The notes beneath the pieces are model-generated. The model did not search any database and was not told the DNA's origin. It saw nothing but the letters and a program-made list of their open reading frames with translations. Position numbers and translations under genes: made by a program. From NCBI RefSeq assembly GCF_907165045.1, contig NZ_CAJRAU010000001.1, positions 1-64,000 on the forward strand: a stretch of 64,000 bases of DNA, written 5' to 3'. Positions 26,376-36,470 of the stretch are shown here, one piece after another. This DNA is from Dyadobacter linearis. GTDB taxonomy: Bacteria; Bacteroidota; Bacteroidia; Cytophagales; Spirosomataceae. The first letter of the stretch is position 1. Each line of letters opens with the position of its first letter.

Positions 26376-26960
26376 TTAGTTAGGAATAACGGTAATAATA
26401 TGACCAGCTTTATTCGTAATAACTTTCAAGTTGTCCTTAATAAATACAGTAGTCCCCTGAGTATTACCTGCTGAGATACTTGTTGGTTTTTTGATGACAT
26501 CTAACACTGCACTTGGAGAAAGAAATCCCCTCGCTTGCATTTGATCAAGGGCATGACCGGTGAATTTCGTTCCGCTTATTGTTGTGGGTGAATTCTTGGT
26601 CAAAATTTCTAGAATATTTCCACTCCGTCCTACAGGTGTCTTGCCCAAACGGCTTGCAGCGGTATCACTTACCTTTCCAACCGCCTTCGCCAACCACTGC
26701 GCCCGAACCAATCCAACAAGCGGCTTAACAAGCCATTCTAACGGTTTGGTAATAGGTATGATAGTGAAATCAATCGTATGATCCACCTCAATACCATCCA
26801 CAACCGGCAGCTGCTGCCCCGGCTCCCAGCCAGTAGCTTTCATCCGAGCCAGCAAACCAAACGGTTTGTCCTTCTCAGCCCGTTTCTTCTCGCGGTCTTC
26901 TTGCTCCCGCTGCTCCTGCCGGAACATTTCCTCGGCGGCTTTGCCTTCGAAGTGCCAGCT
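26376..26960 (-). CDS. Orphan RHS C-terminal tail B with DUF4258-like tip
   Basis: The shared module starts at AGCTGG (26960) with SWHFEGKAAEEMF and has an internal ATG at 26927. The module (EKDKPFGLLARMKATGWEP...QQLPVVDGIE) is nearly identical to that of the main RHS gene. The tip differs: TKFTGHALDQMQARGFLSPS, then VLDVIKKPTSIS and a final VITNKAGHIITVIPN. This is the DUF4258 pattern of the BECR toxin superfamily, mostly RNases. Upstream of 26960 the frame meets TGA two codons away, so there is no RHS core: this is a promoterless toxin cassette, 8 bp before its WapI-like immunity gene. Confidence 0.65.
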   Translation of the reverse strand, partial: SWHFEGKAAEEMFRQEQREQEDREKKRAEKDKPFGLLARMKATGWEPGQQLPVVDGIEVDHTIDFTIIPITKPLEWLVKPLVGLVRAQWLAKAVGKVSDTAASRLGKTPVGRSGNILEILTKNSPTTISGTKFTGHALDQMQARGFLSPSAVLDVIKKPTSISAGNTQGTTVFIKDNLKVITNKAGHIITVIPN

Positions 26961-27143
26961 TCAAGCCCAATCAAAATCGCATCGAGATAAGTTGCAATTT
27001 CCACTTTGGATCACGTGCCAAAAACTGTCACATCGAAGCATTTGTTAGGCTCCCTATAATTTTGGGTGACTAATCCCATTAAAGTCAAAATTATTGTCTA
27101 AACATAAACTTGCCGTTAATATCAGCAATTGTATTAACCTCCA

Positions 27144-27443
27144 TTATATTGGGCTTTGCTCTTTTAATTTTTCTTTTGTCTCGATTATCTTCTGCTTCAA
27201 TTTATATGCATTGAAAAAACCTAGTGGAAATTTCAGATGATCATCCTCAAACTCAGAAAATCTATCAGAAACTTTACTTAACTCTGCGAATGCCTCTTTC
27301 TCGATCTCAACGAGACTTTCAATATCGACTTCTAAATCATATGAATAATAGAATTCGTCACTAAACGTTTTTGCGCTTATCTCATCATACAAATACATAT
27401 CCATTAGCTGATATAGCCTTCGTTTATCACTTTTTTCGAACAT
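27144..27443 (-). CDS. Immunity protein of the main RHS toxin, colicin-D-immunity-like
   Basis: The 99-residue protein is acidic and predicted all-helical. The pattern MYLYDEISAKTFSDEFYYSY with a following helix FAELSKVSDRFSEFE and a last helix NAYKLKQKIIETKEK resembles the bacterial self-protective colicin-like immunity family, whose best-known member blocks the tRNase colicin D. The start is 7 bp after the stop of the RHS gene at 27451. The pairing implies that the RHS tip is an RNase of the BECR type, but this rests on weak similarity. Confidence 0.65.
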   Translation of the reverse strand: MFEKSDKRRLYQLMDMYLYDEISAKTFSDEFYYSYDLEVDIESLVEIEKEAFAELSKVSDRFSEFEDDHLKFPLGFFNAYKLKQKIIETKEKLKEQSPI

Positions 27444-27450
27444 ATTGATA

Positions 27451-30400
27451 TTATTTTATAGCTGGCAAAGAACCTAGCGGCTTCTGAGTGTATTTAAAAT
27501 GCATTATGGTATTAGTCGCTTTATCATGTAATATTTCAACATTATAATTAGTCCCGTTCTTCCACATTTTTGAGTAATACATTAGTGCTCCTGTTCCTTG
27601 TGGATCTTTAACTACGGATATAGGAGCTTTTAAGATATCGTCCATCGTTTGTACGGGAATAGCTCTCGACCTATCAGCCATATGACTTGCAGCTTTACCT
27701 GTGAATTTAAACAACTCTTCACCCCCCTCAGCAGCCCCCTTCCCAACAACCCTCCCCAACCAACTTGCCCGGATCAATTTCGCAGCCCATTCAACTGGCT
27801 TGCCCAGTGGCATTGCAAACGACTCAATCGTATGATCACTCTCAATCCCATCCACCACCGGCAGCTGCTGCCCAAGCTCCCAGCCCGTCGCTTTCATTCG
27901 CGCCAGCAGCCCAAAAGGCTTGTCCTTCTCCGCCCGCTTCTTCTCGCGGTCCTCCTGCTCGCGCTGCTCCTGCCGGAACATTTCTTCGGCCGCCTTTCCT
28001 TCGAAATGCCAGCTTTGCATGCCGTCCGGGTCGATGAAGATAAGCGGATTATCGTTGCCGTAAGTGTATGGGCTGAAACGCCTTGCTACCTCGCTCATAG
28101 GGTCGGTGGTGCCCCAGCGGCCGACTTCCGGCATATACATTCGTGCCCCGTAGTCCAGGTACCCTGTTCCAACTTGCCGCTCTTTGCCATTGTACAGGTA
28201 CCGGCTGGCCCAATCCTGCACTTTCGGCACCGCCCCGTCCCTATTAATACTCAGCCCGAAAGGATAGTAATCCGTCCGTTGCAGCGTGCTGCCCTTTTCA
28301 TCAAAAACCAGCCTGGTACTGCCTAAATGGTCTTTCAATGCATAATGAAAAACGGGTTTACCTGCTACTATTGCTGCTTGCCCAGCCGCAAGCTGCACCC
28401 GGTATAAGCTGCTTACATTGCCTGCCTTCCGGTACTCGAAGATCCCGGCGTATTGCAGCGTGATCGTGTCTGCGGTGTATTGCAGCTTCCTTCCCGATGC
28501 GTCATAATCGTAACTAAATGTCTTTGCCCCGATCTTGACGGTTTTGGCAAGGTCCAGCTGGTTGTAGGTGATGACCGCGTTGCGGCGGCCGTCGGTGGTC
28601 ATATTGCCGCTTGCATCGTAGGCGTAGCTGCTTAGACCGGCTTTTATTCCGGTGTTACTAGCTGAGTTGTCGGTCACCGATGTGAGCCTATTGCCTGAGT
28701 AGACATATACCAGCTGGTCCTGCGCTGAGCCGGCGCGGGTGAGCGTTTTCAGGTTGCCGTTCGGGTCGTAAGTGATCGACTGCTCGGTGTCAGTATATCC
28801 ATTAACTCCAACCGATCCGGTGAGCCGGCTTGCGCCGTCGTAGGAGAAGCTTAGTCCTTTTGCGGCCTGTGCTTTGTCCTGCCAGTCCATTTGACTGATG
28901 TTGCCATTGGTATAGCTGTTCCCTTTCTGGTAAGCCAGCCCGTAGCCAAAGAATGCAAGCTCGGGGCCATCGTTTTGTTTTTTGTAGACAGTTTTTGCTG
29001 AGGTTTGCCAGTTGCGAATGTTTTGGGTATAAGTCGTTTTTCTCAGAAAGTAATTGCCGTCTTTCGAATGCAGCCACTTCGTGTACAGCTGCCCTAGCGG
29101 ATTGTATCGCTGCGCGGTCGTGTAAGCTTCGTGTGAACCAGTTGGCGCGCTTACCGTTTCATGCGTGCTCAAAAGGCGGTCTGCGTGATCGTAGGTGTAG
29201 GTAGCAACGTGCGTGTTGGTATTGTTACCACCTAGAATCTGCTCGGTTTTCTGTGCTGCTACTACCGGCGCCAGATCATACAGATATTGGGTCGATACCC
29301 TCTCAATCGCAGCTGCTCCCAATCCGTAAAGCTCTCGGGCTGTCTGCAACGGCCGGTATTCTGCATCGTAGTAATTGACCGTGGTCAGCCAGGCGCCAGT
29401 GCCTCCTGCTCCGGGAAGTACCCTGGCGCGGGTGCCGGTTGGGTAGCCTTTTACATTGGCGTTATTTGCAGGGTAGTAGACTGAACTGTAAGCCAGATTG
29501 GCTGCTTTGGAAAAAGCGTAATCATCGTAAAAAGTGATATTTAGAAGATTGGCTTCTGTAGCTGTTTTCGGCGCTGTTTTGTCCAGGGTATAGCCGACTA
29601 TTTGTGCATTATTGCGCTCTTCGTGGTGCACTGTATTTACATCCACCTGGGCCGACCAGTCTGCCCGGCTTAGGTTCGAGGCGATTTCGCCAGTGGCAAT
29701 TGGCCGGTTTCTTCCATCATATTTGGTAAAACCCCAAACGCCGCGCGCGGCCTGGCCCGCATCACGCGAAAGTGCTGGCCGGTTAAAACGGTCGTAAACC
29801 AGCTCGGTCGTACCTGCGCCGGGGATGGATTTGGAAATGTTCCTGCCGCGATCATCGTAACCGTAGCTAAATGCCTGCCCAGAAAGCGAAGGGTTATCCT
29901 AATAGCCCGGCTGCAAAACCGCCCGCAATAGCCCCAGGTCGTCGTAAACATAGTAAGTCGAAAGAGTCTGCTGGGCTGAGGCGACGATCTGCTTGCAGAC
30001 GATTTGGCCCAGCTTATCCGTAAAGGTATTGGTCACATTCCCAGCCTCGTCGGTTTCATTGATCCAGGATAAACTCCCTGCTGCGTAGTGGCCGGCCTGC
30101 GATAAAGTATTGTTACTTAGGTCAAAATCATAGCGTTTGACCTGATTGGCTGCATTGACCTTGTGTTTGGTGACCGAAGCCGCGCTTTTGTTCCCGGCAG
30201 CCTCCTGGCCGGTAACCCTGCCGAGCGGGGATTTTTCGTAGAAGGTCTGCTGGTAAGGTTTGCCCAGGTCAGCGGCATCCAGCCCAGCCGGTGCCAATTG
30301 ATAAAATCCTGCCGCCGCATTCGCCGCATTTGGCTGGAAAGCGCCGCTGCCAGCTGCCGGGTAAGGCAAATGCTTTTGAGATAGCCGCCCCAAAACGTCG

Positions 30401-30645
30401 TAGCTGGAAGCGCCGACCAGATCTGCACCTGACGGGCTCTGGCCCACTTCCACAGTCTGAGCCGGCCTGCCCAGCCCGTCGAAGTACTGGATTTGCGTCG
30501 ATACTTTGCTCACATCGCCCGCCGCCGCGCCGGTTTGCTTGTAGGTGCGCGTCTGGATGTAGTTTTGGCTGCCGGTGGGCTGGGCGTGGGTATTTTTTAC
30601 AAATAAAAAGCCCAGCAATAGCAGGTATAATTTTGAATAGTTCAT
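27451..30645 (-). pseudogene. RHS polymorphic toxin (DUF6443 N-terminus) broken by one amber codon
   Basis: From the signal peptide (MNYSKLYLLLLGFLFV) a single frame runs to 27451, 1064 codons, except for TAG at codon 249 (29899-29901) between LQPGY and DNPSLSGQAF. The frame on both sides is fully open and RHS-like, so CAG to TAG is the simplest explanation. The N-terminus is DUF6443, the middle is YD repeats (FSYGYDDRGRN, TYDPNGNLKTL), and the RHS core signature is near GKERQVGTGYLDYGARMYMP and RWGTTDPMSE. The tip after WLGRVVGKG (HMADRSRAIPVQT, later VEILHDKATNTIMHFKYT) looks like a BECR-type RNase. It follows the T9SS RHS-like gene by 50 bp. Without suppression it gives a 248-residue stub. 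Confidence 0.85.
27741..28014 (-). repeat. Shared RHS tail module, copy A (donor within main gene)
   Basis: This segment encodes SWHFEGKAAEEMFRQEQ through WLGRVVGKG. Copies recur leftward at about 26674-26960 (B), 25608-25886 (C) and, as a short piece, 24641-24690 (D). Protein identity between A and B is very high over the first ~60 residues and falls towards the toxin tip. The module provides homology for swapping tips. Confidence 0.75.
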
Positions 30646-30694
30646 TTTGCGGATGGTTTGGATTGTAAGTGATCGTTGTGGAATGCGCAGTCGA

Positions 30695-33600
30695 TTACTG
30701 CTTCACAATTCGGTGGTGACTGACACTTCCATCCGCGTAAATGATTTTTACCAAATACAACCCCGCAGCAATATGCGCTACCGGTATCGTACTTTTCCAG
30801 GGAGAAATTAGCACCTGTTTACCGCCCGTATCAATGATCTCAACCTGACGAATATTTGAAGGATCGGAGGTTTGTATACGAAGCTCGGAGCCGAGCGTGA
30901 GCGGATTTGGGAATAGTACGATCTCGCCATTTGTATCGAAAAAGACACTTCGGATCCGGCTGAATGCGAACGTGCTGTCCAGATCGACCATGCGCAGGCG
31001 GTAGAGATTTTCACCCGTTAATGGATAATTGTCCGTAAATAGATACGACCAGCTGCTATCACTTTCCACCTGCGCCGGAACCGTTCCCAGCTCCTGCCAC
31101 TGTTTTCCATCCGCACTCCGCTCGATCGCGAAATGCGAGCTGTTTGTCTCACTTGTGGTGGTCCAACTGAGTAATACCGAGCGTTCCTCGGTCGCCGCAT
31201 CGAAGGTGAGCAAGGTAACCGGCAGGGCTTCCTCACCGATCAATGCAAGCGGCGGCGGTGAGGTAACTCCGGTGACTGGAACCGGCGGACATTCCACGAC
31301 CTGCCCAGCGAAATTATAGCAGTATGAGACTAGAAGCGGGCCTGCTGCATTATTATTACGGCTTCCTTTTAACCTCAGATACCCATCATACTCGTAAAAA
31401 ATCGCCTTCGAATTTGGATCCTGAATTTGCTCGACGCCAATCGTCGGTTTGTAATTGTATGCAGTAGTTTGCGCAGAAGATGTCCCCTCGGAAGTAGTAC
31501 TGCTTTTTACCCAATCCATCTTCCCAAAATCGCCTGCGCCGAAGTATTCCAGCTTCGTGAGCGAACCTGCATTGTCCTGAAACGTCAATAAATTCCCCCG
31601 ATTGTCGTAGGAAAGAAACTGCATATCCGTCACCGGCGAAGGCGCTGTGCCTAATTTGCTTTGAACCAGCTGGGGAAGGTGAAAAATGCCCTGCGTGAGC
31701 GCGTAGGTCGTTTTGGTCCAATGCAAGGGTGTGAAAACCTGCGCATTTCCATTTACAACAGCAAGTCTTTTCGAAGTCTCTACCGGAACGGAAATCATGT
31801 TTTTCGCCGTCATTTCCGTGGAAATTCCGTCGGCGAGGTCGAAGGGATATTTGTAAAGCGTTTCAACCTGTCTTGGGTAAACCTGCGACTGGCCAACCTG
31901 TACCTTCGAAGTCACGCCTTTACTGTCCGTAGTGACCATTTTGGTCGGCTGCAAATACGTATTGTTATAGGTGTATTCAGAAATCGTTTCAGTGAAATGA
32001 CTGGGATCGCCGTCTTCGTCGTAGGTAAGCTCCTTCTTCTCCCTGAGCCGGTTCCAGACGCTCTCGATCTGATAACTCAAACCGAATGTAAATCCGTCCG
32101 TAGTTTTCACTTTGAAACCTTTCACCAGCTTATCCACCGTGGATTCGTAGGCGAAAGCGACTGATCTGACTGGTTTATTCTGGCTGTTATAAAGCAGTTC
32201 TGCCAGGATACTCCCATTCAAATAATGCACCATATTGGGCATTCCCGACTCGGTGACTGACTTATTGAGATTCACCGGCCCGCTGTATGCGCTGCAATTG
32301 AAACTACCCACCGACCACAAACTGGGCTGCACCGCGCACACCGGCGCCTGACCACCCTGTCCCCAGGTCATACAGAAAGTAGTATTATCCGTCAGTTCGA
32401 CCTTATTTTCGTAATTGAAAACCGAGTATCCGTCTTCCAGTCTCGTCGCGCCGTCAAAAGTGGTGACCGTATTGTAACCGACCGGATTCCCCTGCGCACT
32501 TGCGCCCATCGGGTGGCGGCAGGCCGACGAATAGAGCACGCCGCCATCAACCCACTCCATAAAAGTGAGCGGCGCCATTAACTTGCCGGTCTTCTGAGAA
32601 GTACCCGGATCCTGATATTCAAACTGGCTCTGTTTCTGCACATTACCATTTGCTTCCTTATGCTCAATCTTCTTGATCCGCGTCCCGCCGCCAATAATTT
32701 CGGGGTTACCAATGAAATTCTGCACCGCCAGCACGGGCGCGATGACGTTTTGAATATGTGCATTGGTAAATGTGTTCGCCTCCCAGGCGTAAGTCGTTTT
32801 TCCGCCTGTCGGGTAGGTGACGTCCGTGAGCAAATTGGCCGTCACAACAGCTGCGTTCGCACTTCGGGTGGCGCCGGTGAGCAGTGCAGCCGGCAATTTG
32901 AATTGCGCGCCTGCTACCACCTGATCCGAGGGTAGCATCGTATTTCTGGTATCGTTCACCGTCGCCCCATTGAAATAACCCCAGTAATCCTGCTGATACG
33001 AATTTTTATCGGGCAGGTTGGTGGTTGTATTGTAGGTAAACTGATAACCGGGCAGCAGATTCGCGCCGCTTTTTTCACGAACATTCAGGAGCTTCAACCT
33101 TTTCCTGACAATGTCAGGTGCATTGGAATTACTATTGAAATATTCGTAGGCAAAGGCGAGCGTTTTGATCACCGCGCCGCCCGGAGTCTGGACTTCGATC
33201 CTGTCCAGTTTCAGACTTCCTGCGGGCCGATCTTCGCGGGCGCTCCGAAAAAATTTAACCTTACCATTTTTGAAGGTGATCTCGTCTGGCAAAATTTCCT
33301 GACTTAACACTTCCGAAACCCGCCAGCGAAAACTTGCATCGCTGTCCGCACCGTTATTAGTGCTGTAAAATGTCTCGGTGCCAGTTGGCAGCTGACCAAT
33401 ATAGCCTCCCGTAAAATAGGAAATGCTGATCACGTCACTTGCTGCCCGATTGGGAGATCTGACTTTTGTGAGGTACCACGCGTTCACATGTTCCACCGCC
33501 GCCGATGTGTACAGCAACCCGCCATACTCGACCGCATTCTGATATTTAATGGTTTTCTTGATACCCGGGTCAATGACCTTTTGAATTTCCTTTTGGTCAA

Positions 33601-34396
33601 AAGTATACTCCGTTCCGTCGGGAAGTGTGAGCAGGAAATTCCATTGCGCGGGCACAGCGCCGGTGATCGCTATTTTCACCGCATCTTTTGTCAAACTTCG
33701 TGCTGCAAACTGGCCCGCGGCGATCGGCTCGATCACGAACTTTCCGCTGTATCCAGCCACGTCGTAAGAAAACAGGTCCAGTTCTGTATCAAGAGAAGGT
33801 TCAAAATTCGAGATAACCGACATATTGGACAAAATACCGGCCAGCTCAATGCCCGCGGGGGTAGCAGTACCTCCGATACTATTTGCCGTAAAAATCCTGT
33901 AATTCCCTTGCGACAGGTTGATACACAGCCCCAAACCCGCGTTGGAAGAAAGTTCAACCAACCGCCGCCAAGCATTTCCGTCGCTTTTCAGATCATCCCG
34001 CCCACGGATCTGCCTCCGGATCACGCCGCCTGCCTGCAATGCCCAGCCAAGCCCGACCTGCGATGCTTCTTCCTCTACCCGAAGGCCGGATCCGTGGTAG
34101 AAAAGTGAGAGCGGCAGTTCCAGATCCGCATTTTTGACCACGTACAACGGAACCGCAATGGAAGGTGTGCCGGTGTAGTAACTTACGGGAATATCCATGT
34201 ATTTGCCAAATGAAGCCACATTCGGCGACGACGGGATGACGGCGGAAAAAGCACTTTGCGCCTGGATTACATTCGGAACTTCGGGTTTACTAATGGTCGT
34301 GTCCCCGGGCGCGTCAGGATCTTTGGGTATCTGCGCCCAGATCGGAGAAAAGCATATTAAACAGAAAAAAAGAAAAGAAAGTAATGTGTGTTTCAT
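30695..34396 (-). CDS. RHS-like surface protein with T9SS sorting tail
   Basis: The 1233-residue protein has a signal peptide (MKHTLLSFLFFCLICF) and a Bacteroidota RHS-associated N-terminus (PVSYYTGTPSIAVPLY, LFYHGSGLRVEEEASQVGLGWAL). A YD-like middle ends in GVEQIQDPNSKAIFYEYDGY. A fibronectin-like segment (SWTTTSETNSSHFAIERS) follows, and a type IX secretion C-terminal sorting domain closes it (VLFPNPLTLG, then VEIIDTGGKQVL, AAGLYLVKII). It is therefore exported by T9SS and anchored at the surface. The toxin-tipped RHS gene lies 50 bp downstream, so the two probably form one unit, this one perhaps as shell or carrier. Confidence 0.85.
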   Translation of the reverse strand: MKHTLLSFLFFCLICFSPIWAQIPKDPDAPGDTTISKPEVPNVIQAQSAFSAVIPSSPNVASFGKYMDIPVSYYTGTPSIAVPLYVVKNADLELPLSLFYHGSGLRVEEEASQVGLGWALQAGGVIRRQIRGRDDLKSDGNAWRRLVELSSNAGLGLCINLSQGNYRIFTANSIGGTATPAGIELAGILSNMSVISNFEPSLDTELDLFSYDVAGYSGKFVIEPIAAGQFAARSLTKDAVKIAITGAVPAQWNFLLTLPDGTEYTFDQKEIQKVIDPGIKKTIKYQNAVEYGGLLYTSAAVEHVNAWYLTKVRSPNRAASDVISISYFTGGYIGQLPTGTETFYSTNNGADSDASFRWRVSEVLSQEILPDEITFKNGKVKFFRSAREDRPAGSLKLDRIEVQTPGGAVIKTLAFAYEYFNSNSNAPDIVRKRLKLLNVREKSGANLLPGYQFTYNTTTNLPDKNSYQQDYWGYFNGATVNDTRNTMLPSDQVVAGAQFKLPAALLTGATRSANAAVVTANLLTDVTYPTGGKTTYAWEANTFTNAHIQNVIAPVLAVQNFIGNPEIIGGGTRIKKIEHKEANGNVQKQSQFEYQDPGTSQKTGKLMAPLTFMEWVDGGVLYSSACRHPMGASAQGNPVGYNTVTTFDGATRLEDGYSVFNYENKVELTDNTTFCMTWGQGGQAPVCAVQPSLWSVGSFNCSAYSGPVNLNKSVTESGMPNMVHYLNGSILAELLYNSQNKPVRSVAFAYESTVDKLVKGFKVKTTDGFTFGLSYQIESVWNRLREKKELTYDEDGDPSHFTETISEYTYNNTYLQPTKMVTTDSKGVTSKVQVGQSQVYPRQVETLYKYPFDLADGISTEMTAKNMISVPVETSKRLAVVNGNAQVFTPLHWTKTTYALTQGIFHLPQLVQSKLGTAPSPVTDMQFLSYDNRGNLLTFQDNAGSLTKLEYFGAGDFGKMDWVKSSTTSEGTSSAQTTAYNYKPTIGVEQIQDPNSKAIFYEYDGYLRLKGSRNNNAAGPLLVSYCYNFAGQVVECPPVPVTGVTSPPPLALIGEEALPVTLLTFDAATEERSVLLSWTTTSETNSSHFAIERSADGKQWQELGTVPAQVESDSSWSYLFTDNYPLTGENLYRLRMVDLDSTFAFSRIRSVFFDTNGEIVLFPNPLTLGSELRIQTSDPSNIRQVEIIDTGGKQVLISPWKSTIPVAHIAAGLYLVKIIYADGSVSHHRIVKQ

Positions 34397-34583
34397 TTGT
34401 TAAATGGATTGGTGATTGAATGTCACTCAACCTCTCCGGATTGGCCGAAAGCCGGACAGATTTCCATTTAGACGTAACACTATTCATTAGGTCACATAAT
34501 TCGGAAGGAATTTTCTTAAATATTTTTTGTTGCCTTAAAAGCAGTTCGGCAAACGCTGAACAAACCGGCTTCCTATTCTTTAT

Positions 34584-35279
34584 ATGTCTGCACAAAACGT
34601 TACTATTCCTGCCTCGGCGCTGCATTTTTTAAATACATTGAAAGAAAATAATAACCGCGACTGGTTTAATGCAAATAAGGATCTGTACCTCGAACAGCTC
34701 TTACATATTGAAGCTTTTGCAGATGCATTGTTGGGTGAAATGAATGCGCACGATGTGATTGAAACCGTTTCGGGGAAGAAAAGTCTGCATCGCATTTACC
34801 GGGATACCCGCTTTTCACTGGACAAAACACCTTACAAAACGAATTGGAGCGGCGGCTTTACGCGTGCGACTGCGCTGAGAAGAGGAGGATATTACTTCAA
34901 CATACAACCCGGCAATAGCTTTATAGCTGGCGGGTTCTGGGCGCCTGAACCGAGGGACATGAAGCTGATCCGCGATGATATCAGCTTCGATCCGGCGCCG
35001 CTCAAAAAGATTATTTCAGACAAAACTTTCACTCAAACTTTCGGCTCGCTCCTCGGAGAACAGCTTAAAACGACGCCAAAAGGTTTTGATCCAAACAACG
35101 AGGCTATTGATTTGCTGCGTTACAAACAGTTTCTGCTGCAACGAAATTTTACTGATAAAGAAGTGACAGGAGCGGATTTTCTAAAAAATGCCAATCAGAC
35201 CTTTATCCTGATGCGCCCGTTTTTCGATTATATGAGCGAGGTTTTGACCAGTAATCCGGACGGTGATTCGGTGGTTTAG
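34584..35279 (+). CDS. DUF2461 (TIGR02453) protein
   Basis: The 231-residue cytosolic protein has the DUF2461 landmarks: LHFLNTLKENNNRDWFNANKD, RIYRDTRFSLDKTPYKTNWS and YYFNIQPGNSFIAGGFW. The activity of the family is not established. Length and layout are usual. It is divergent from the T9SS RHS-like gene across 188 bp and converges on the anti-sigma-like gene, whose stop is 25 bp away, with no terminator between them. Confidence 0.9.
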   Translation: MSAQNVTIPASALHFLNTLKENNNRDWFNANKDLYLEQLLHIEAFADALLGEMNAHDVIETVSGKKSLHRIYRDTRFSLDKTPYKTNWSGGFTRATALRRGGYYFNIQPGNSFIAGGFWAPEPRDMKLIRDDISFDPAPLKKIISDKTFTQTFGSLLGEQLKTTPKGFDPNNEAIDLLRYKQFLLQRNFTDKEVTGADFLKNANQTFILMRPFFDYMSEVLTSNPDGDSVV

Positions 35280-35304
35280 TTTCAGGACTTCATAGCCCGA
35301 ACTT

Positions 35305-35880
35305 TTAGATCATCTTCGCCATTTCGTTCAATATTGCCGCTTTTTGCTTTTCAATACTATTGAGTTGTTTGACCAGCTCAGGCTCGGTATTGTATTGGCC
35401 GATCACTTCCTGCAACTGCGCGGAAGCAGCGTGAAGATTTTCAAACTCTGCGCTAAGTTGCTTGTATTCACCGGTATTACAAACCGGAGTTTCTGTTTCA
35501 CAATAGGCTTTTAACTTTTCGTACTGCACGTCAGTATCGAGTACATCATGTGCCTGCAAACGCTGATCGATCTCGATTTGTGAGTAAAAAACGGCAGGCT
35601 GCCTGTTGACACGCCAGATCCAGATCCCAATAAAACCAGCCAGCAAAACGGCCGCGGCGTACGGCCAGTGGAATATCCGCTTCCGGCCCGGCGCTTTCCG
35701 CTCGATCAGTTCCCATAGCTTTTCGTCGGGCTCGTGCCCGGGCAGCTGCGTGATTGCGTGCTGCAAAGGAGCTTCTTCGAGCCGCTCGCAAATCGCCAGC
35801 CACGCTACCGGCGGCGGCGTATAACCAGGCAGTTTGGCGAGTGCTTTTTTTAAAGTATCGTGATTTGTTTCTTCCATCAT
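35305..35880 (-). CDS. Single-TM anti-sigma-like protein
   Basis: The 191-residue protein has an N-terminal cytoplasmic part with two repeated Leu-Pro-Gly motifs (KLPGYTPPPVAW and QLPGHEPDEKLWELIE), one membrane helix (YAAAVLLAGFIGIWIW, ~residues 75-92) and a periplasmic helical C-terminus (LQAHDVLDTDVQYEKL, LHAASAQLQEVIGQYN). There is no zinc anti-sigma motif. It begins 2 bp after the stop of the ECF sigma factor, and the layout with a cytoplasmic N-terminus and a single TM fits a membrane anti-sigma factor. No database family is recognised. Confidence 0.7.
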   Translation of the reverse strand: MMEETNHDTLKKALAKLPGYTPPPVAWLAICERLEEAPLQHAITQLPGHEPDEKLWELIERKAPGRKRIFHWPYAAAVLLAGFIGIWIWRVNRQPAVFYSQIEIDQRLQAHDVLDTDVQYEKLKAYCETETPVCNTGEYKQLSAEFENLHAASAQLQEVIGQYNTEPELVKQLNSIEKQKAAILNEMAKMI

Positions 35881-35882
35881 AG

Positions 35883-36386
35883 TCAGGAAAGCATGCCGCG
35901 CAGCTTCTTTTTGGCGTAAAACAATTGCGACTTGGAAGTTCCTTCCGAAATATTGAGCATCACCGCTATCTCCCGGTGCGTGTAACCTTCCACTTCCGCC
36001 AGTACAAAAATGGTTCGGAAACCGTCTGGCAATGAGAGGATTGCCGTTTCCAAATGGGACGCATTGATTTCATCTTCACCCCAATTTACCCCCATAACCG
36101 GCGCGTCATCGATATTATCCCAGATAACGATCCGCTTCTTCTTGGTCGAACGTCGGACCACAATCTTTTTGATCCACGCGCCAAGTGTCGACTCGCCGCG
36201 AAACTGGTCGATATGGCGGAACACGTCCAGGAAAGAATCCTGTAAAACGTCGTTTGCATCGTCAAAATCCCCCGTGATGCGGTACGCCAGCGTGTACATG
36301 GCATTTTTATAGCGATCGTATAGCTGACGCTGCGCAATCCTGTCATGTAAAAGGCAACCTGAAATCAACTCCGCCTCCGGGTTCAT
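35883..36386 (-). CDS. ECF RNA polymerase sigma factor
   Basis: The 167-residue protein has region 2 (LYDRYKNAMYTLAYRITGDFDDANDVLQ, with DVLQDSFLDVFRHI) and region 4 (LPDGFRTIFVLAEVEGYTHREIA, then SEGTSKSQLFYAKKKL). It lacks an extracytoplasmic extension. The partner membrane protein starts 2 bp downstream, so the pair is co-transcribed. The leftward T9SS-exported glycosidase-like gene is upstream and may be unrelated. Confidence 0.92.
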   Translation of the reverse strand: MNPEAELISGCLLHDRIAQRQLYDRYKNAMYTLAYRITGDFDDANDVLQDSFLDVFRHIDQFRGESTLGAWIKKIVVRRSTKKKRIVIWDNIDDAPVMGVNWGEDEINASHLETAILSLPDGFRTIFVLAEVEGYTHREIAVMLNISEGTSKSQLFYAKKKLRGMLS

Positions 36387-36470
36387 AAAATATCCGATTT
36401 ACATCAAAGAGGCCGCAGGGTTACCGAATGGTTGTATTGATTAAAAAGTTAATGCATTTTTTTCGGAAAA

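Noticed and set aside
25741-29901. Idea that TAG is read as glutamine in this genome
   Set aside because: TAG is the normal terminal stop of intact genes here, such as the NmrA-like gene (9775), the macro-domain gene (24540) and the DUF2461 gene (35279).
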